From: a bacterium BRH_c32
GTDB lineage: Bacteria; Bacteroidota; Ignavibacteria; Ignavibacteriales; Melioribacteraceae
Length of the DNA: 64,000 nucleotides
NCBI GenBank assembly: GCA_001516025.1
Contig: LOEU01000010.1
Coordinates: 24,879 to 88,878 of the forward strand
Reading direction: 5' to 3'
Positions 10,197 to 21,096 of this stretch are shown here, in pieces (positions within the stretch are counted from its first letter, which is position 1; every line of letters begins with the position of its first letter). A program made the translations under genes and the position numbers. The notes beneath the pieces are model-generated. The model did not search any database, was not told where the DNA came from, and saw nothing but the letters and a program-made list of their open reading frames with translations.

Positions 10197-10268
10197 AAAC
10201 GCCTCTACAATAGAAAATTAATTATCTAAATACGCTTTTTTATCCCATAATTACAAATAATTTTCTTT

Positions 10269-12695
10269 TCATACTCTCTTAATTATCACTATCGTCATAT
10301 CGTCATTCTGTGGATAACCTTCGGTAAATTTACGCACATCTTTTACAATCATCGAGAGCATATCTTTAGCACTAAGTTTTCTATGCTTCTTTATAAATTC
10401 TATCAATTTCTCTTCCGAATACAATTGGCGTGTATTATTCATTGCTTCGGTGAAGCCATCGGTATAAAGCACTACAAAATCATCTTTCTTAATCGAGATA
10501 GTTTCTTCATCAAGTGTGCTCGAAAATTTAGTCCCTTCTTCCAATCCGAGTGCGATGCCGCGGCTCATTAATAATTTAGTTTCTCCAATTTCTGAACTGC
10601 ATAATATCCCCGGATTATGTCCGGCACGCGAATAGAGAATTTCATTATTTCTATAATCCAATATTGCGTAGAACATACTTACAAATGAATTTTTCTCAAT
10701 CGTTTTATATAATAATCGATTAACTTTACTAAGCACTACACGAGGCGATACATTCTCTTCGGCATGCGCCTGAAGAATTCCCTTGGTGAGTGTCATATAA
10801 ATTGCAGCTCCCACTCCTTTGCCCGAAACATCGCCGATTGCAATTCCAAGCTTATCATTACTTAGCTTAACAAAATCGAAATAATCGCCTCCCGCTTCAA
10901 CCGCCGGAATGCTGCATGCAGAAAATTCATATCCTTGAATATGCGGCTCTTCTTTGGGTAATAAACTTAATTGAACCTTAGCAGCAATCTCCATCTCTTT
11001 CTTTAAGCGCTCTCGTTCCGAGATTCTTTGTATATGTGCCGGTACTCCATAATTTTCAAATGCAAATTCTTCTTTCCTGAATCGACTAACAATATAAACC
11101 ACTGGAACAGCTAATATTACTACGCTTATTGCATAAAAATTATAATTATAAAATGGATCGGCAGAAGCAGCTAATAAGAATGCACGTGTTATTATATAGA
11201 CATAAAAATTCATTCCTGCTACAGTGAGCAGATCATAACGTAAATATATATATGCCGTAAAGCATCCCAATAAAAAGTTCATTAATAAGTCCACAGCAAA
11301 TACATTTACCGATGGCGGTGTCTCGGCTACTGCTTGACTTAACATCATCACCGCACCGGTAAGGACTATTGATACCCATTTTTTTTGCCATCTCGGATAA
11401 GTTATATTAACCGTAAAAAAAGTTACTACCACACTAGCCAAAATAGTATTTGAAAATGCTCCGAGTATTACTTCAATTACCGGTAAATATGAACCATAAA
11501 TCGATAATAAATTGATCGGAGTTATAAATAATTGAGCATCTTTTTGATTCAGTACTACACTTGCAAAAAGATATAAAAGACTTAGACCCGATCCGAGTAT
11601 CATTCCTTTAAAAAGTGATTCCCCGGCTCCGAGAGTCAAAAATTTCCCTTTTGTAAATGCATCAATGCTGCTTAATTTTTCTTTCCATAGTGTCCTTGCA
11701 AATGACTCGCCAACCGACCAGCTTGAAAATATCAGAAGTCCTAGAAAAAAATATAATAATACACCATTTAGTACTACCGCTATAATCTTAGTTGTAATAA
11801 AATTAAGTGTTCCGATCGTGAATCCTTGTCCGAGTGCGGGCCAATAATTTATTAATACAATTAGAGAAGTAAATATGAATATCAAAAAGAGTGTAGTTCC
11901 GAGATTTAACCATACTTCACCTTGATGATATTTTTTTATAAAGATGAAGAAGGCTTTAATCATCCAAAAAAAGATGAAGAGTATTGAAGCAGTAACGAAA
12001 ACTATTTGACCGGTTTCAAAATAATTTCTATATGTATCCGGTACTCTTAAGTTATTTTGAAAGCTTCCCGGTCTATCTCCTTGAACCACGGCTGTTATTT
12101 CATTAACAGAATTAAGTGAAGGTATCTTTTTCTCCCAAGTAAATTTATGGTCTATTCTGTTTACGTATTTCTCTTCTTTAGTTTCAACAAGCGAATATTC
12201 ATCTAAATTTATTTTAAAATAGGAGAGCGAAAAAGCTTTTATTGTTTTCTCAGCTTCCTCGGAACTAACTGAAGCCATTTTTACTGTATCAGATAAGTTA
12301 TATTCAAAAGAAGTTATCTTCCCATTTTGATTTACTTTAATTATGTATGTATTCTGCGGTATATTTCTATCAAGGTTTTTATGAAATAAAATTTCCCAAC
12401 CATAAAAAGCCCAGTCTTTGGTTTTTAGTACTTCTTTGTAATCCTCGTTCCCAAGCTTTTTTATTAGATATTTATTCTCAATAGGTGAATTTTCGAGAAA
12501 TCCTTCTATTGAATAGCCGGTGATATCAATCTTTTGCTCTGAAAGAAAATTTTTTGCAACAACAATTGCTTCACTCCTAGTTTCCTTTAGTTCGAAGCTA
12601 TTATATGGAGATGATGGATATAAAACTATAATAAGAACCAGTATAATAATTCCCGAAATTATCCAATATTTGTTCTGAATCGATTTAATATCCAT
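10269..12695 (-). CDS. Membrane-anchored RsbU/SpoIIE-type serine phosphatase
   Basis: An 808-residue protein with one N-terminal membrane helix (residues 12-28), a region of about 200 residues predicted outside the membrane, then about ten hydrophobic segments (230-560) and a cytosolic C-terminal PP2C domain (about 575-806). The phosphatase has the family blocks LLPKEEP, AVEAGGDYFDF, IGDVSGKGVGAAIYM, LYTDGFTEAMN and NDDMTIVII with all metal-binding aspartates. Such enzymes dephosphorylate anti-anti-sigma proteins in partner-switching control; no anti-sigma partner is encoded nearby. The membrane part vaguely resembles CAAX-protease-like domains but lacks their glutamate motif, so I do not assign it. 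The signal sensed is unknown. It is divergent from purL. Confidence 0.85.
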   Translation of the reverse strand: MDIKSIQNKYWIISGIIILVLIIVLYPSSPYNSFELKETRSEAIVVAKNFLSEQKIDITGYSIEGFLENSPIENKYLIKKLGNEDYKEVLKTKDWAFYGWEILFHKNLDRNIPQNTYIIKVNQNGKITSFEYNLSDTVKMASVSSEEAEKTIKAFSLSYFKINLDEYSLVETKEEKYVNRIDHKFTWEKKIPSLNSVNEITAVVQGDRPGSFQNNLRVPDTYRNYFETGQIVFVTASILFIFFWMIKAFFIFIKKYHQGEVWLNLGTTLFLIFIFTSLIVLINYWPALGQGFTIGTLNFITTKIIAVVLNGVLLYFFLGLLIFSSWSVGESFARTLWKEKLSSIDAFTKGKFLTLGAGESLFKGMILGSGLSLLYLFASVVLNQKDAQLFITPINLLSIYGSYLPVIEVILGAFSNTILASVVVTFFTVNITYPRWQKKWVSIVLTGAVMMLSQAVAETPPSVNVFAVDLLMNFLLGCFTAYIYLRYDLLTVAGMNFYVYIITRAFLLAASADPFYNYNFYAISVVILAVPVVYIVSRFRKEEFAFENYGVPAHIQRISERERLKKEMEIAAKVQLSLLPKEEPHIQGYEFSACSIPAVEAGGDYFDFVKLSNDKLGIAIGDVSGKGVGAAIYMTLTKGILQAHAEENVSPRVVLSKVNRLLYKTIEKNSFVSMFYAILDYRNNEILYSRAGHNPGILCSSEIGETKLLMSRGIALGLEEGTKFSSTLDEETISIKKDDFVVLYTDGFTEAMNNTRQLYSEEKLIEFIKKHRKLSAKDMLSMIVKDVRKFTEGYPQNDDMTIVIIKRV

Positions 12696-12849
12696 ATTTT
12701 CTATTCTCCTTAGCTTTTTAGACGCTCCTATACACTCAAATGTTAGATTGTCTATACAATTTTACCTCTTTTATAATAAAATTAGCGAACCAAATTTTTC
12801 TTAATTTACTTATATTGAATGCTCGAATAAAAAATAAAGACAGAAAACT

Positions 12850-15084
12850 ATGAAAGAACCGATTGTAGATCTAAATTTAGCTTTAGAACATGGATTAACT
12901 GAAGACGAATATAATTCAATTTGTTTGATACTCGGAAGAGTTCCCCGTTTTACAGAACTTGGAATTTTCAGTGTTATGTGGAGTGAGCATTGCAGTTATA
13001 AAAATTCAATTGCATTGCTTAAAACTTTACCGCGCCGAGGGGGAAGATTATTAGTGGATGCGGGAGAAGAAAACGCAGGTTTGATCGATATCGGTGATGG
13101 CTTGGCGGTTGCTTTTAAAATCGAAAGCCATAATCACCCATCGGCTGTGGAGCCATATCAAGGCGCTGCAACGGGTGTAGGCGGTATTCAGCGCGATATT
13201 TTTACTATGGGTGCCCGTCCAATTGCATCTCTTAATTCACTTCGATTCGGAAATCTCGAAGATGCACGTACACGATATCTTTTTGAATATGTCGTTAAAG
13301 GGATAGGAGATTATGGTAATTGTTTTGGTGTCCCAACAGTAGCGGGTGAAGTTTATTTCGATGAATGTTATAAGGGTAATCCATTAGTAAATGCTATGTC
13401 AATAGGTATTGTCGAGCATAATAAAGTGGCATCAGCGACAGCTAAAGGGGTAGGAAATCCCGTTATGATTGTAGGTTCTTCAACGGGTAAAGATGGTATT
13501 CATGGCGCCACTTTCGCATCCGAAGAGATTTCTGAAAAATCGGAATCAAAACGTCCATCCGTTCAAGCGGGGGATCCATTCACTGAAAAATTACTCCTCG
13601 AAGCTACTCTCGAAATTATTAAGGAAGATTTAATAGTAGGTATTCAAGACATGGGTGCTGCGGGTATTGCATGTTCCACCTCGGAAATGAGTGCTAAAGG
13701 TGAATCGGGAATGAAGATTGACCTAACAAAAGTGCCTCTACGCGAAAAAGATATGTCCGCTTATGAAATTATGCTCTCCGAAAGTCAAGAAAGAATGCTT
13801 GTAGTAGTGAAAAAAGGAAATGAAGAAAGAGTAAAAGAAATATTCGATAAATGGGATTTGAATTGCGAAATTATTGGTGAAGTTACTGATACCGGAATTA
13901 TTGAACTTAATTATCATGGCGAAGTAAAATCGGAAATTCCTGCTTATGATTTAGTATTAGGCGGCGGAGCACCGGTGTATATTCGCGAGACTAAAGAACC
14001 AGCATACATAAAAGAAAAAGCCGCTTTCGATCTTAGATCACTTTCCGAACCGGAATGTATCAGCGATACATTTTTAAAAATATTTTCGTCACCTAATATC
14101 GCATCAAAAAAATGGGTCTTTAGGCAGTATGACCAATCGGTGAGAACCAATACCATTACCGGACCGGGACCATCTGATGCGGCTGTGGTATTAGTAAAAG
14201 GGACGAATAAAGCGATTGCCGCAAAGACCGATTGCAACGGAAGATTTGTTTACCTCGATCCCCAAAATGGTACGAAGATAGCCGTAGCAGAATCTGCTCG
14301 CAATATTGTTTGCGCCGGTGCCACTCCATTAGGCGTTACCAATTGTCTAAATTTTGGCAATCCTTATAAGCCCGAAATCTATTGGACATTCAAAGAAGCA
14401 ATTAACGGAATGGGTGAAGCATGCAGATTCTTTAATACTCCCGTTACAGGCGGCAACGTCAGTTTCTATAACGAAAGTCCCGATGCAGCCGTTTTCCCTA
14501 CTCCAGTTATTGGTATGGTGGGAATAATCGAAGACTATAATAATGTGGTTACATCAGTTTTCAAGAATGAAGATGATTTAATCTATGTTCTTGGGGAAGA
14601 TTATGAAGAGATCGGCGGTAGCGAATTTCTAAAAGTAATTCATAATTTAGTAACCGGTGCAATTCCCAAAATTGATCTTCAAACCGAAAAAGACCTTCAT
14701 ACACTTTTGCTCAATCTAATTGATAAAAAATTTATAAAATCGGCACATGATGTTTCAGAAGGCGGAGTTATATCTGCCATTGCCGAATCATGCATAATGA
14801 ATGAGAATAATCAGCTTGGAGCGCACGTTCATATTCCAATAAAAACAAGAGAAGATTTTTCATTGTTCTCAGAATCACAATCGCGTATCGTTATCTCCAT
14901 CTCACCCGAAGATAAAGAGGAAGTGGAAGAAATCCTCTCAAAAGGATTTACTCCTTTTCACTTACTTGGCAGTGTAATAAAAGATGAATTGAAAATTAAC
15001 GATCAATATAATTTTGATTTGAAGGTGCTTTCGGCAGCATATTTTAATACAATATCGGATAAGATGAATGTCAAAATTCGATAA
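12850..15084 (+). CDS. purL: Phosphoribosylformylglycinamidine synthase, PurL subunit
   Basis: The 744-residue small PurL makes FGAM from FGAR and ATP in de novo purine synthesis, using ammonia from PurQ. The sequence contains the N-terminal PurS-like helix pair (HGLTEDEY), [11 protein letters not shown] near residue 43, [35 protein letters not shown], and [21 protein letters not shown], with a duplicated ATP-binding fold in the second half ([20 protein letters not shown]). Size shows the three-subunit system, so purQ and purS should exist elsewhere; they are not next to it. The 3' end overlaps the BrkB-like gene by 17 bp. No purine riboswitch is recognisable in the 154 bp upstream. Confidence 0.95.
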   Translation: MKEPIVDLNLALEHGLTEDEYNSICLILGRVPRFTELGIFSVMWSEHCSYKNSIALLKTLPRRGGRLLVDAGEENAGLIDIGDGLAVAFKIESHNHPSAVEPYQGAATGVGGIQRDIFTMGARPIASLNSLRFGNLEDARTRYLFEYVVKGIGDYGNCFGVPTVAGEVYFDECYKGNPLVNAMSIGIVEHNKVASATAKGVGNPVMIVGSSTGKDGIHGATFASEEISEKSESKRPSVQAGDPFTEKLLLEATLEIIKEDLIVGIQDMGAAGIACSTSEMSAKGESGMKIDLTKVPLREKDMSAYEIMLSESQERMLVVVKKGNEERVKEIFDKWDLNCEIIGEVTDTGIIELNYHGEVKSEIPAYDLVLGGGAPVYIRETKEPAYIKEKAAFDLRSLSEPECISDTFLKIFSSPNIASKKWVFRQYDQSVRTNTITGPGPSDAAVVLVKGTNKAIAAKTDCNGRFVYLDPQNGTKIAVAESARNIVCAGATPLGVTNCLNFGNPYKPEIYWTFKEAINGMGEACRFFNTPVTGGNVSFYNESPDAAVFPTPVIGMVGIIEDYNNVVTSVFKNEDDLIYVLGEDYEEIGGSEFLKVIHNLVTGAIPKIDLQTEKDLHTLLLNLIDKKFIKSAHDVSEGGVISAIAESCIMNENNQLGAHVHIPIKTREDFSLFSESQSRIVISISPEDKEEVEEILSKGFTPFHLLGSVIKDELKINDQYNFDLKVLSAAYFNTISDKMNVKIR

Positions 15085-15985
15085 ACTAAAATTGGTTTTA
15101 AAAATTATGCCGGCAAAATATTTTAGAGCAATAAGTAATTTTTACAGCCATTATATTAAAGGGCTTTTCCAAAGAATTGAGGAGCATCATATTATTGTCT
15201 ATGGGGGTGGAATGGCTTTTTCGCTTCTTCTAAGTCTGGTACCCTTTATTCTTACCATATTTTTTATCCTTAGCCAATATCTCGAAAGCGGCATTATTCA
15301 AATGCTTATAAGCGGAATTATCGATTCCACAATTCCTTATCCTGATTTTGCAGAATACTCTAAGGAAGCGATATTCAAAAGATTACCCGAAGTAATTGAA
15401 TATAGAACTTTTGCAGGGATTATCGGTATCGGAGGTCTCGTATTCACTTCCACTTGGCTTTTTAGTAATATGAGAATAATTCTTAATAAAATTTTCCATA
15501 CCGTAAAAAGAAAAAGTGCCATAGTTGGATTCCTTCGAGATATTGGGATGGTGGGAGTTTTGATAGTTTTTATAACTGTATCTACTTTTTTACTTCCTGC
15601 ATTTAATATAATTGTATATGCAGCTGATAAAATTGAGTACCTTAATATTTTGCGTGTGAGCGAAGTATTGGATTATTTAATTTGGGGCATTGGTCTGCTC
15701 GTTACATTTATACTTTTCTTTTTGTTATTTTACCTAATCCCTTATGAAGCATTGGGTAAACGAGTTCCTGCAATATCCGCACTTTGGACTACGATAATGT
15801 GGGAGGGCGCCCGACTAGGATTTGGTTATTATATCTCCATATTCCTGAATACAAATCGTTTTTATGGGGCATTTATTTTGGTTATAGGTATTCTTTTTTG
15901 GGTTTTTTATTCCTCTTGTTTGTTTATTATTGGGGCAGAAATCGGTCAGCTTTTCCGTGAAAAACATCCACGTGTTATAAAATAA
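15068..15985 (+). CDS. YihY/BrkB family (UPF0761) membrane protein
   Basis: A 305-residue inner-membrane protein of the YihY/BrkB family, with about six membrane segments and the conserved early block [15 protein letters not shown] (residues about 46-60) and the late block [27 protein letters not shown] near the C-terminus. The family was once annotated as ribonuclease BN by mistake; its function is not known, though a transporter or envelope role is often suggested. Its ATG lies inside the end of purL in another frame, so it is likely translated from the purL transcript. There is no metabolic reason to link it to purine synthesis. Confidence 0.85.
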   Translation: MSKFDKLKLVLKIMPAKYFRAISNFYSHYIKGLFQRIEEHHIIVYGGGMAFSLLLSLVPFILTIFFILSQYLESGIIQMLISGIIDSTIPYPDFAEYSKEAIFKRLPEVIEYRTFAGIIGIGGLVFTSTWLFSNMRIILNKIFHTVKRKSAIVGFLRDIGMVGVLIVFITVSTFLLPAFNIIVYAADKIEYLNILRVSEVLDYLIWGIGLLVTFILFFLLFYLIPYEALGKRVPAISALWTTIMWEGARLGFGYYISIFLNTNRFYGAFILVIGILFWVFYSSCLFIIGAEIGQLFREKHPRVIK

Positions 15986-16020
15986 TTTTTTTTAATTTCA
16001 ATAAAATATTGGGTAATAAA

Positions 16021-16971
16021 ATGAATAAACGTACTCTTATCTTTTTCACAATCATACTTTCTCTTACATTTACAAAATGTACTAAGTCGCAGGAATCTCT
16101 TGAAGTAAAGAAAAAAGTGAATGCAGAAAATCTTAAGAAATATGAATTTAAGAATCAGGACTTAGTCGAATTTGATAAATCGAAAGCAAAAAAAATTAAA
16201 AAGCGCACTAAATACGCAGCTTTTTATACTAACATGGGAACTATTCCTGAATATAAAACACTAACTGAAGAAGTCTTCTTTAATAAAAAAGGAGAAAGAA
16301 CTAAAGCAATTAGATATAAATCTATCGGTTCAGTCGATCTTATCTACACTTTTGAATATGATAATAAAAGCAATTTAATTCATAGCCTTACGATGAATGG
16401 CGATGACGTCAAAATGGCAGAAGTTTTTATAAAATATAACAAAGCGGGAAAGGAGACTGAAAAAAAGATCTACGACAAGGAAAAAGGAGGATGGAGTAAT
16501 ATCCAATATTTTTATGATAAAAATGGTAATCTCGTAGAAACAAAATCTTTTACAGATATGGGTGTTCTTTTTGCAAGTGAGAAGAATGAATATATCAATA
16601 ACGTAATTGTCAGAAAAGTAATATTTGATGATAAGGGTGTTCAGAAACAGGAATCAACATTTGAATATCTTCAAGAAGGAAAAGGATATATAGAAACGGC
16701 GGTAAATGCACAGGGACAGATGCGCATTGAAAACAGTTTCGATGAAAAAGGCAATCCGATTAAGATTGAAAATAATATGACAAAACGATTTATGGAATAT
16801 GATGAAAATGGCAATTTAATTCATGATGAATTGTTTTTGCAAGATGGTTCACGCCAGTTCAAAGTTCGCTTTAATTATCTTCCGAATGGGCTGCAAAATG
16901 AGCAAGTCCGCTACACCGGCGAAGACAAACCGGCATTCTACACAGTGTATGAATATGAGTACTATAAATAA
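16021..16971 (+). CDS. Lipoprotein with YD-like repeats
   Basis: A 316-residue exported protein. The N-terminus is a lysine-arginine start followed by a hydrophobic stretch and Cys20 (SLTFTKC), which fits a lipoprotein signal although Lys at -1 is unusual. The body is charged and carries several short YD/RHS-like units at roughly 20-30 residue spacing: YDNKSNLIH, YNKAGKE, YDKNGNLVE, FDEKGNPIK and YDENGNLIH. These resemble the wound beta-strand repeats of RHS/WapA proteins, but there is no toxin domain. A TTG at 16009 is in frame, but the ATG at 16021 directly precedes the signal peptide and is preferred. Function unknown. Confidence 0.75.
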   Translation: MNKRTLIFFTIILSLTFTKCTKSQESLEVKKKVNAENLKKYEFKNQDLVEFDKSKAKKIKKRTKYAAFYTNMGTIPEYKTLTEEVFFNKKGERTKAIRYKSIGSVDLIYTFEYDNKSNLIHSLTMNGDDVKMAEVFIKYNKAGKETEKKIYDKEKGGWSNIQYFYDKNGNLVETKSFTDMGVLFASEKNEYINNVIVRKVIFDDKGVQKQESTFEYLQEGKGYIETAVNAQGQMRIENSFDEKGNPIKIENNMTKRFMEYDENGNLIHDELFLQDGSRQFKVRFNYLPNGLQNEQVRYTGEDKPAFYTVYEYEYYK

Positions 16972-17084
16972 GTATTCTTGATATGAATTAAAGGTAAGAA
17001 TTCAGTTGTCTAAAAATAGGTAGAGATTTTATCATTTATTTTTATTAAGTTAAATGTAACCCTATAAATGAGTCGAGGACGATG

Positions 17085-17465
17085 ATGAAAAAATATTTTT
17101 TAATTATTATTCTCTCTGCAATCTTTATTTCATGCGGAAGAAAAGATGACTCTAATCCCGTTATACCGACTCCACCATCAGATATTCTTAATGTACATAA
17201 CCCCAAGTTCGGAGATAATTTCCACCCCGGCGATGTAGTAGCTATAAAATGGTCTTTCCCTGAAAGAATCGGTTCCGTGAATATTTTTTTATATCGTAAA
17301 ACTGAATTGAAAGAGATTATAGCTGCAGGTATTAAGAATAGCGGTGAATATTCATGGAAAATACCTGAAATTATTAATCGTTCAGTTCATTATAGAATCG
17401 AGATAAGAAATGCTAATGATTCTACTTTTACTTCCCTGAGTGAATATTTTTATATCGTTGAATAA
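17085..17465 (+). CDS. Small lipoprotein with Kre9/KNH-like beta domain
   Basis: A 126-residue predicted lipoprotein: signal peptide then the lipobox-like FISC at about residue 19, a short Pro/Thr-rich linker, and one compact beta-sandwich. The segment with HNPKFGDNFHPGDVVAIKWSF and SGEYSWKIP matches the Ser-Thr-rich Kre9/KNH1-type domain often found in surface proteins of this bacterial group. Two ATGs are adjacent; GAGGA at 17075-17079 is five bases from the second, at 17085, which I take as the start. It stands between another lipoprotein and a periplasmic DsrE-like protein, all on the plus strand with gaps of about 60-110 bp. Role unknown. Confidence 0.72.
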   Translation: MKKYFLIIILSAIFISCGRKDDSNPVIPTPPSDILNVHNPKFGDNFHPGDVVAIKWSFPERIGSVNIFLYRKTELKEIIAAGIKNSGEYSWKIPEIINRSVHYRIEIRNANDSTFTSLSEYFYIVE

Positions 17466-17522
17466 AAAATAACTAGTGCGGCTCTTCGTTACTAAACATA
17501 AATTATTTTTCAGGAGTGCATT

Positions 17523-17963
17523 ATGAAGCTAGCAAGGTTGTTATTTGTTTTTTCGTTTTTACTTATTTCATTTTCTAATTCAAGTGCTAATTATTTACCG
17601 GCAGCCGGTAATGACGGTGTAATTATCCATCTATCAAATGGTTCTAATGATCCGCATCGTGCTTTAATGGCATTGACTTTGGCACTTAAAATGGCTGACG
17701 ATCATGACGTTTTAGTATTCCTCGATATTCATGCTGTGGATTTAGTATTGGCTACATCTAAGAGTGTGGAGTATAAAAAGTTCGAGCCTTCAAAAATTTT
17801 GATCGATAAATTGCTTACTAAAGGTGTTAAAATTATTGTATGCCCTATGTGTCTTGAAGTTGTGAATAAAACAAAATTTGATTTATTAAAGGGTATTGAA
17901 CTAGCCGATAAAGCGGATTTCTTTAATTTCACTTCCGGCAGAATTATTACTCTCGACTATTAA
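17523..17963 (+). CDS. Exported DsrE-like protein
   Basis: A 146-residue DsrE/DsrF-fold protein with a cleavable signal peptide (residues 1-22, SNSSAN). The fold is seen in GVIIHLSNGSNDPHRALMALTLA (split across strand 1 and helix 1), VLVFLDIHAVDL, and the strand-loop VKIIVCPMCLE with Cys107 and Cys110. DsrE-family proteins carry sulfur as persulfide on such a cysteine; the exported form here would act in the periplasm. A CPMC motif resembles a redox pair, so thiol exchange is also possible. RBS AGGAG is at about 17512. No other sulfur gene is nearby. Its end faces the large type IX cargo gene, with a hairpin between. Confidence 0.78.
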   Translation: MKLARLLFVFSFLLISFSNSSANYLPAAGNDGVIIHLSNGSNDPHRALMALTLALKMADDHDVLVFLDIHAVDLVLATSKSVEYKKFEPSKILIDKLLTKGVKIIVCPMCLEVVNKTKFDLLKGIELADKADFFNFTSGRIITLDY

Positions 17964-17984
17964 ACAATCGATAAACGATTTAAA

Positions 17985-18015
17985 ACTCAAACGGCAGCCG
18001 AAGCTGCCATTTGAA
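17985..18015. terminator. Hairpin between convergent genes, probable bidirectional terminator
   Basis: Inverted repeat CAAA-c-GGCAGC, loop CGAA, GCTGCC-a-TTTG at 17988-18013. It lies between the stops of the DsrE-like gene (17963) and the minus-strand cargo gene (18042). There is no clean T tract on either side, so its efficiency as an intrinsic terminator is uncertain. Confidence 0.5.
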
Positions 18016-18041
18016 TTATAGGGTTTGCGCGCCCTCATTGC

Positions 18042-20930
18042 TTACTTTAAGAAAATCAATTTCTTCGTTGCCATATATTTATTTGTAGTTATTCTATATA
18101 TATACATACCGCTCGTTAGAGCTGTTGGCTGCCAATTAATGGTATGATATCCTGCTTCGATTTCGCCATTTATTAATTCCGCTACCTTCTCACCAAGTGT
18201 ATTAAATATGCTGATATTTACGTTGCTCTTTTCCGGCAACCCGAATTTTATTGTAGTTGAAGGATTAAACGGATTAGGGTAATTTTGCATTAATGTAAAT
18301 TCCAGAGGCATTTCTATCGGTTCGATTTCTATACTTCTAATAGCCGGATTTGTAATCGAAAATTTTTCTCGGTTGCGAAGAATGGTTTCAATTCCGTCAT
18401 TAGTTCTAATTCTTAAATCAGTTCCGTATAGGTTAATTGTTACCGGATAATCTTCGCTCCTGAATATTATTCTTTTTGCCGAACTCCCTAAAACCTCTAC
18501 GTAAGTTTGCGAATCGAAACGGACATCTAAATCTCCGGAAGGAGATAGAGGTGGAAGTTCAAATTGGTTTGTATTTGTTCCTTTATATGCGAGATAAAGA
18601 TTAGCCGATTGCTTCCTATCTGAAACAGTTATTTTACTCCAATTATTATCAATTACCGCAAAATTGGTTTCTGAAATTTTACCTGCCCCGCTATTAAGAT
18701 TTATTACTCCATCTGCATCTACTTTTATCCAATATCCCATTCCGGGCTTCAAACTTGCCGGTATTTTATATCCACTTTCGAATGAGAAAAATGTTGATTT
18801 AATTATTCCCGCCGGAGTTGTTGTAATATTTGCAATAGGAATTTCATTTTCATAAGGTCCAATGATGTTCCAACCCGATTTTACAGGTACCGAAGTTTTA
18901 TTAACGTGAAGACCAACTACACCAACGGTTTTAGCTGTAACGTATTTTATCCAATATCCTTTACCGGCTTCGAGTGTTGTCTCCGCTCGATAACCTGCAT
19001 CATATTTCCAAGTGGAAGTGATATTATCTGCAAATACTGTTGAGGCACTCATATCGGCGGAATTTAATGGAACAGAAGCAATATTCCATCCCGCTGCGAT
19101 GTTTATATTTATTGCTATTGATTTATTATAGGTGATATTCAATTTTGTAATTGCATCATTCGTGATTATCAAGCTGTCAATAGTTTTCATATCAAGATTA
19201 ACAAAAGAGCCGCCTACTGCATCAACTAATTTAAAGCTCCCTTCGGGGAATGAATTTTTATTCCATTTTAATTTGAGAGGATAAGTTCCTTGAAAAATTA
19301 TCTGCCATGAAATAGCATCTTGATTATCGGCACGGAAATCATTTATTATATCGTCATATCCTGCTTTATGGAATTTAAGATCGGGGGCATCGGATTCAGG
19401 CGGAGGCGGCGGAGCTATGATTTCTCCAAGCGATAAATCTTGACCATCTGTTGCACTTGCCGCAGTCCCAAATAACATACTTATTGTGTTTGACTCGCCG
19501 ACTAATGCAATATAATTTGTCCAGGTATATAAAGAGCGCACTTCATCAAAGTAAATTAATGGTGCTTGAACATCTGTGCTTCCTACAAGGATAGTTCTAT
19601 TTCCATTAAGAGTATCCACTGAGCCCACATTTGATTCCCATCCGGTATTATCAGCCGTGGGGCTATCGGTAAAAAACTTATATTCATAAAATCCATTAGA
19701 TAGAGCGAGTGCATAACCTTCATAAACTAAATCACCGTCTGGATCCCGAAGAGTATCTTGTAATGTCCAGAAATTGAATCCGCCACGCACGAATACGTGG
19801 TCTTTAGCAGGATCAAACTTAAATTGTTGATTCACTCCTTTCATATCTACTTTGAAATGGATCGAGACCGGTATGTGATCCGGAATATATTCAACTGCAA
19901 GATTATCCAAGCGGAAAGAACCGGAGACAACATCAGTGCCGGTACCTCCTTCGCGTCCGGTTATCATAATACCAATATCATACTTCCTGATTTTTGATAA
20001 ATCAAGCTGATTATTTCCTTTGTATGTAATCCAATCAGGAATTGCTAAGTTTGAAATAGGAATTTCAATTTTATTCCAACCCGGTTCAGCATATAGTGTA
20101 TTTCTGTCTAATGTATATTCCCAACGTTCCGCTAAATTTGCATCAAACTCAATCCCGGGATTTTCGCTCATTTCCCATAGCGAAATATAGATTTGAGCTC
20201 TGTCGCTTAGGGTAGGTTTTGAATCTATATTGATATAGAAGGAAAGTGTATTAGAAATGTTTGTGGGACCTGCTTTGCTTAAATCGAGAAAATCGAGTCC
20301 CTTTGTTCCAGCTGTTACTCCGGCATTTCCTCCCCAATCGGCTATTTGCATAATTGAATAATCGAATTGGTGAGAGCCACGATTTACTCCTGAAGAATTA
20401 AAGTGGATGCTATCTGTACTTCCATCACTTTCCCATTTTATGTAAAATGGATCAGGTCCTCCATATGGATCATCATTAAATGAATTAATAATAACCTTAT
20501 CCCAATATAGGTTATCAAAAAATAACGGTGAAATTACGATATCATTAGTTCTAACTACCATAGTTCGATCACCATTTGAACTATGATTTCCCGGTATTTT
20601 TTCCCAAATGCCGATATTTTCATCTGTTGGATCAGTTTGAATGAAAAACTTAAACGGACTAATACTATTTTGTGTTAGTCTTAAAGTTTTCTGGTAAATA
20701 TCGGGATTATCGGCGACGGGAGTCATTTCGCAAATTTCCCATCCGTTATTAAATGTTCCCTTTAGCAAAATTTTGTGATTATCAGGTGCATCCGGCTTAA
20801 AATTTCCGAGCTGTTTCTGAACTGACATATCTACTTTGAAAGTTATATTCACGCTATCGGTTTGTGCTGATAGATTGATAAACGTGGAAATTATTAATGC
20901 AATTGCTAAAATTATGTAACCTTTTTTCAT
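18042..20930 (-). CDS. Large secreted protein with two starch-binding-like modules and type IX sorting domain
   Basis: About 962 residues. A signal peptide (to SAQ, near residue 23) is followed by two related modules of about 115 residues, near residues 27-140 and 352-470. Each begins VNITFKVDM or VSIHFKVDM and has a W/F-rich loop (TFNNGWE; GGFNFWTLQD) and a G-NRT strand, like CBM20/SusE-type starch-binding folds. The segment between resembles a jelly-roll carbohydrate-binding domain. The C-terminal ~80 residues are the type A type IX secretion sorting domain (LMQNYPNPFNPST, ending KKLIFLK). Export across the outer membrane and surface attachment follow from that domain; glycan binding is inferred. 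GAGG six bases before the ATG at 20930 favours it over the ATG at 20942. Confidence 0.82.
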   Translation of the reverse strand: MKKGYIILAIALIISTFINLSAQTDSVNITFKVDMSVQKQLGNFKPDAPDNHKILLKGTFNNGWEICEMTPVADNPDIYQKTLRLTQNSISPFKFFIQTDPTDENIGIWEKIPGNHSSNGDRTMVVRTNDIVISPLFFDNLYWDKVIINSFNDDPYGGPDPFYIKWESDGSTDSIHFNSSGVNRGSHQFDYSIMQIADWGGNAGVTAGTKGLDFLDLSKAGPTNISNTLSFYINIDSKPTLSDRAQIYISLWEMSENPGIEFDANLAERWEYTLDRNTLYAEPGWNKIEIPISNLAIPDWITYKGNNQLDLSKIRKYDIGIMITGREGGTGTDVVSGSFRLDNLAVEYIPDHIPVSIHFKVDMKGVNQQFKFDPAKDHVFVRGGFNFWTLQDTLRDPDGDLVYEGYALALSNGFYEYKFFTDSPTADNTGWESNVGSVDTLNGNRTILVGSTDVQAPLIYFDEVRSLYTWTNYIALVGESNTISMLFGTAASATDGQDLSLGEIIAPPPPPESDAPDLKFHKAGYDDIINDFRADNQDAISWQIIFQGTYPLKLKWNKNSFPEGSFKLVDAVGGSFVNLDMKTIDSLIITNDAITKLNITYNKSIAININIAAGWNIASVPLNSADMSASTVFADNITSTWKYDAGYRAETTLEAGKGYWIKYVTAKTVGVVGLHVNKTSVPVKSGWNIIGPYENEIPIANITTTPAGIIKSTFFSFESGYKIPASLKPGMGYWIKVDADGVINLNSGAGKISETNFAVIDNNWSKITVSDRKQSANLYLAYKGTNTNQFELPPLSPSGDLDVRFDSQTYVEVLGSSAKRIIFRSEDYPVTINLYGTDLRIRTNDGIETILRNREKFSITNPAIRSIEIEPIEMPLEFTLMQNYPNPFNPSTTIKFGLPEKSNVNISIFNTLGEKVAELINGEIEAGYHTINWQPTALTSGMYIYRITTNKYMATKKLIFLK

Positions 20931-21096
20931 CTTACGCCTCATTATAGATTTGAGATTTCTTTAAGACAGTAATGTCGTTTTTGAAGTGAAAAATAGGTGA
21001 TTTAAGGTGGGAGTAGTTACTAAAAATCAGTCAATAATTACAAAATTCCGCTTAAAAGGGGGAGGGGATTAGAAAAACGGGCAGAAGTGGTGAAAT

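Noticed and set aside
15068..15985. Ribonuclease BN annotation for the YihY/BrkB protein
   Set aside because: That name comes from an old mis-assignment; the protein is a polytopic membrane protein without nuclease motifs.
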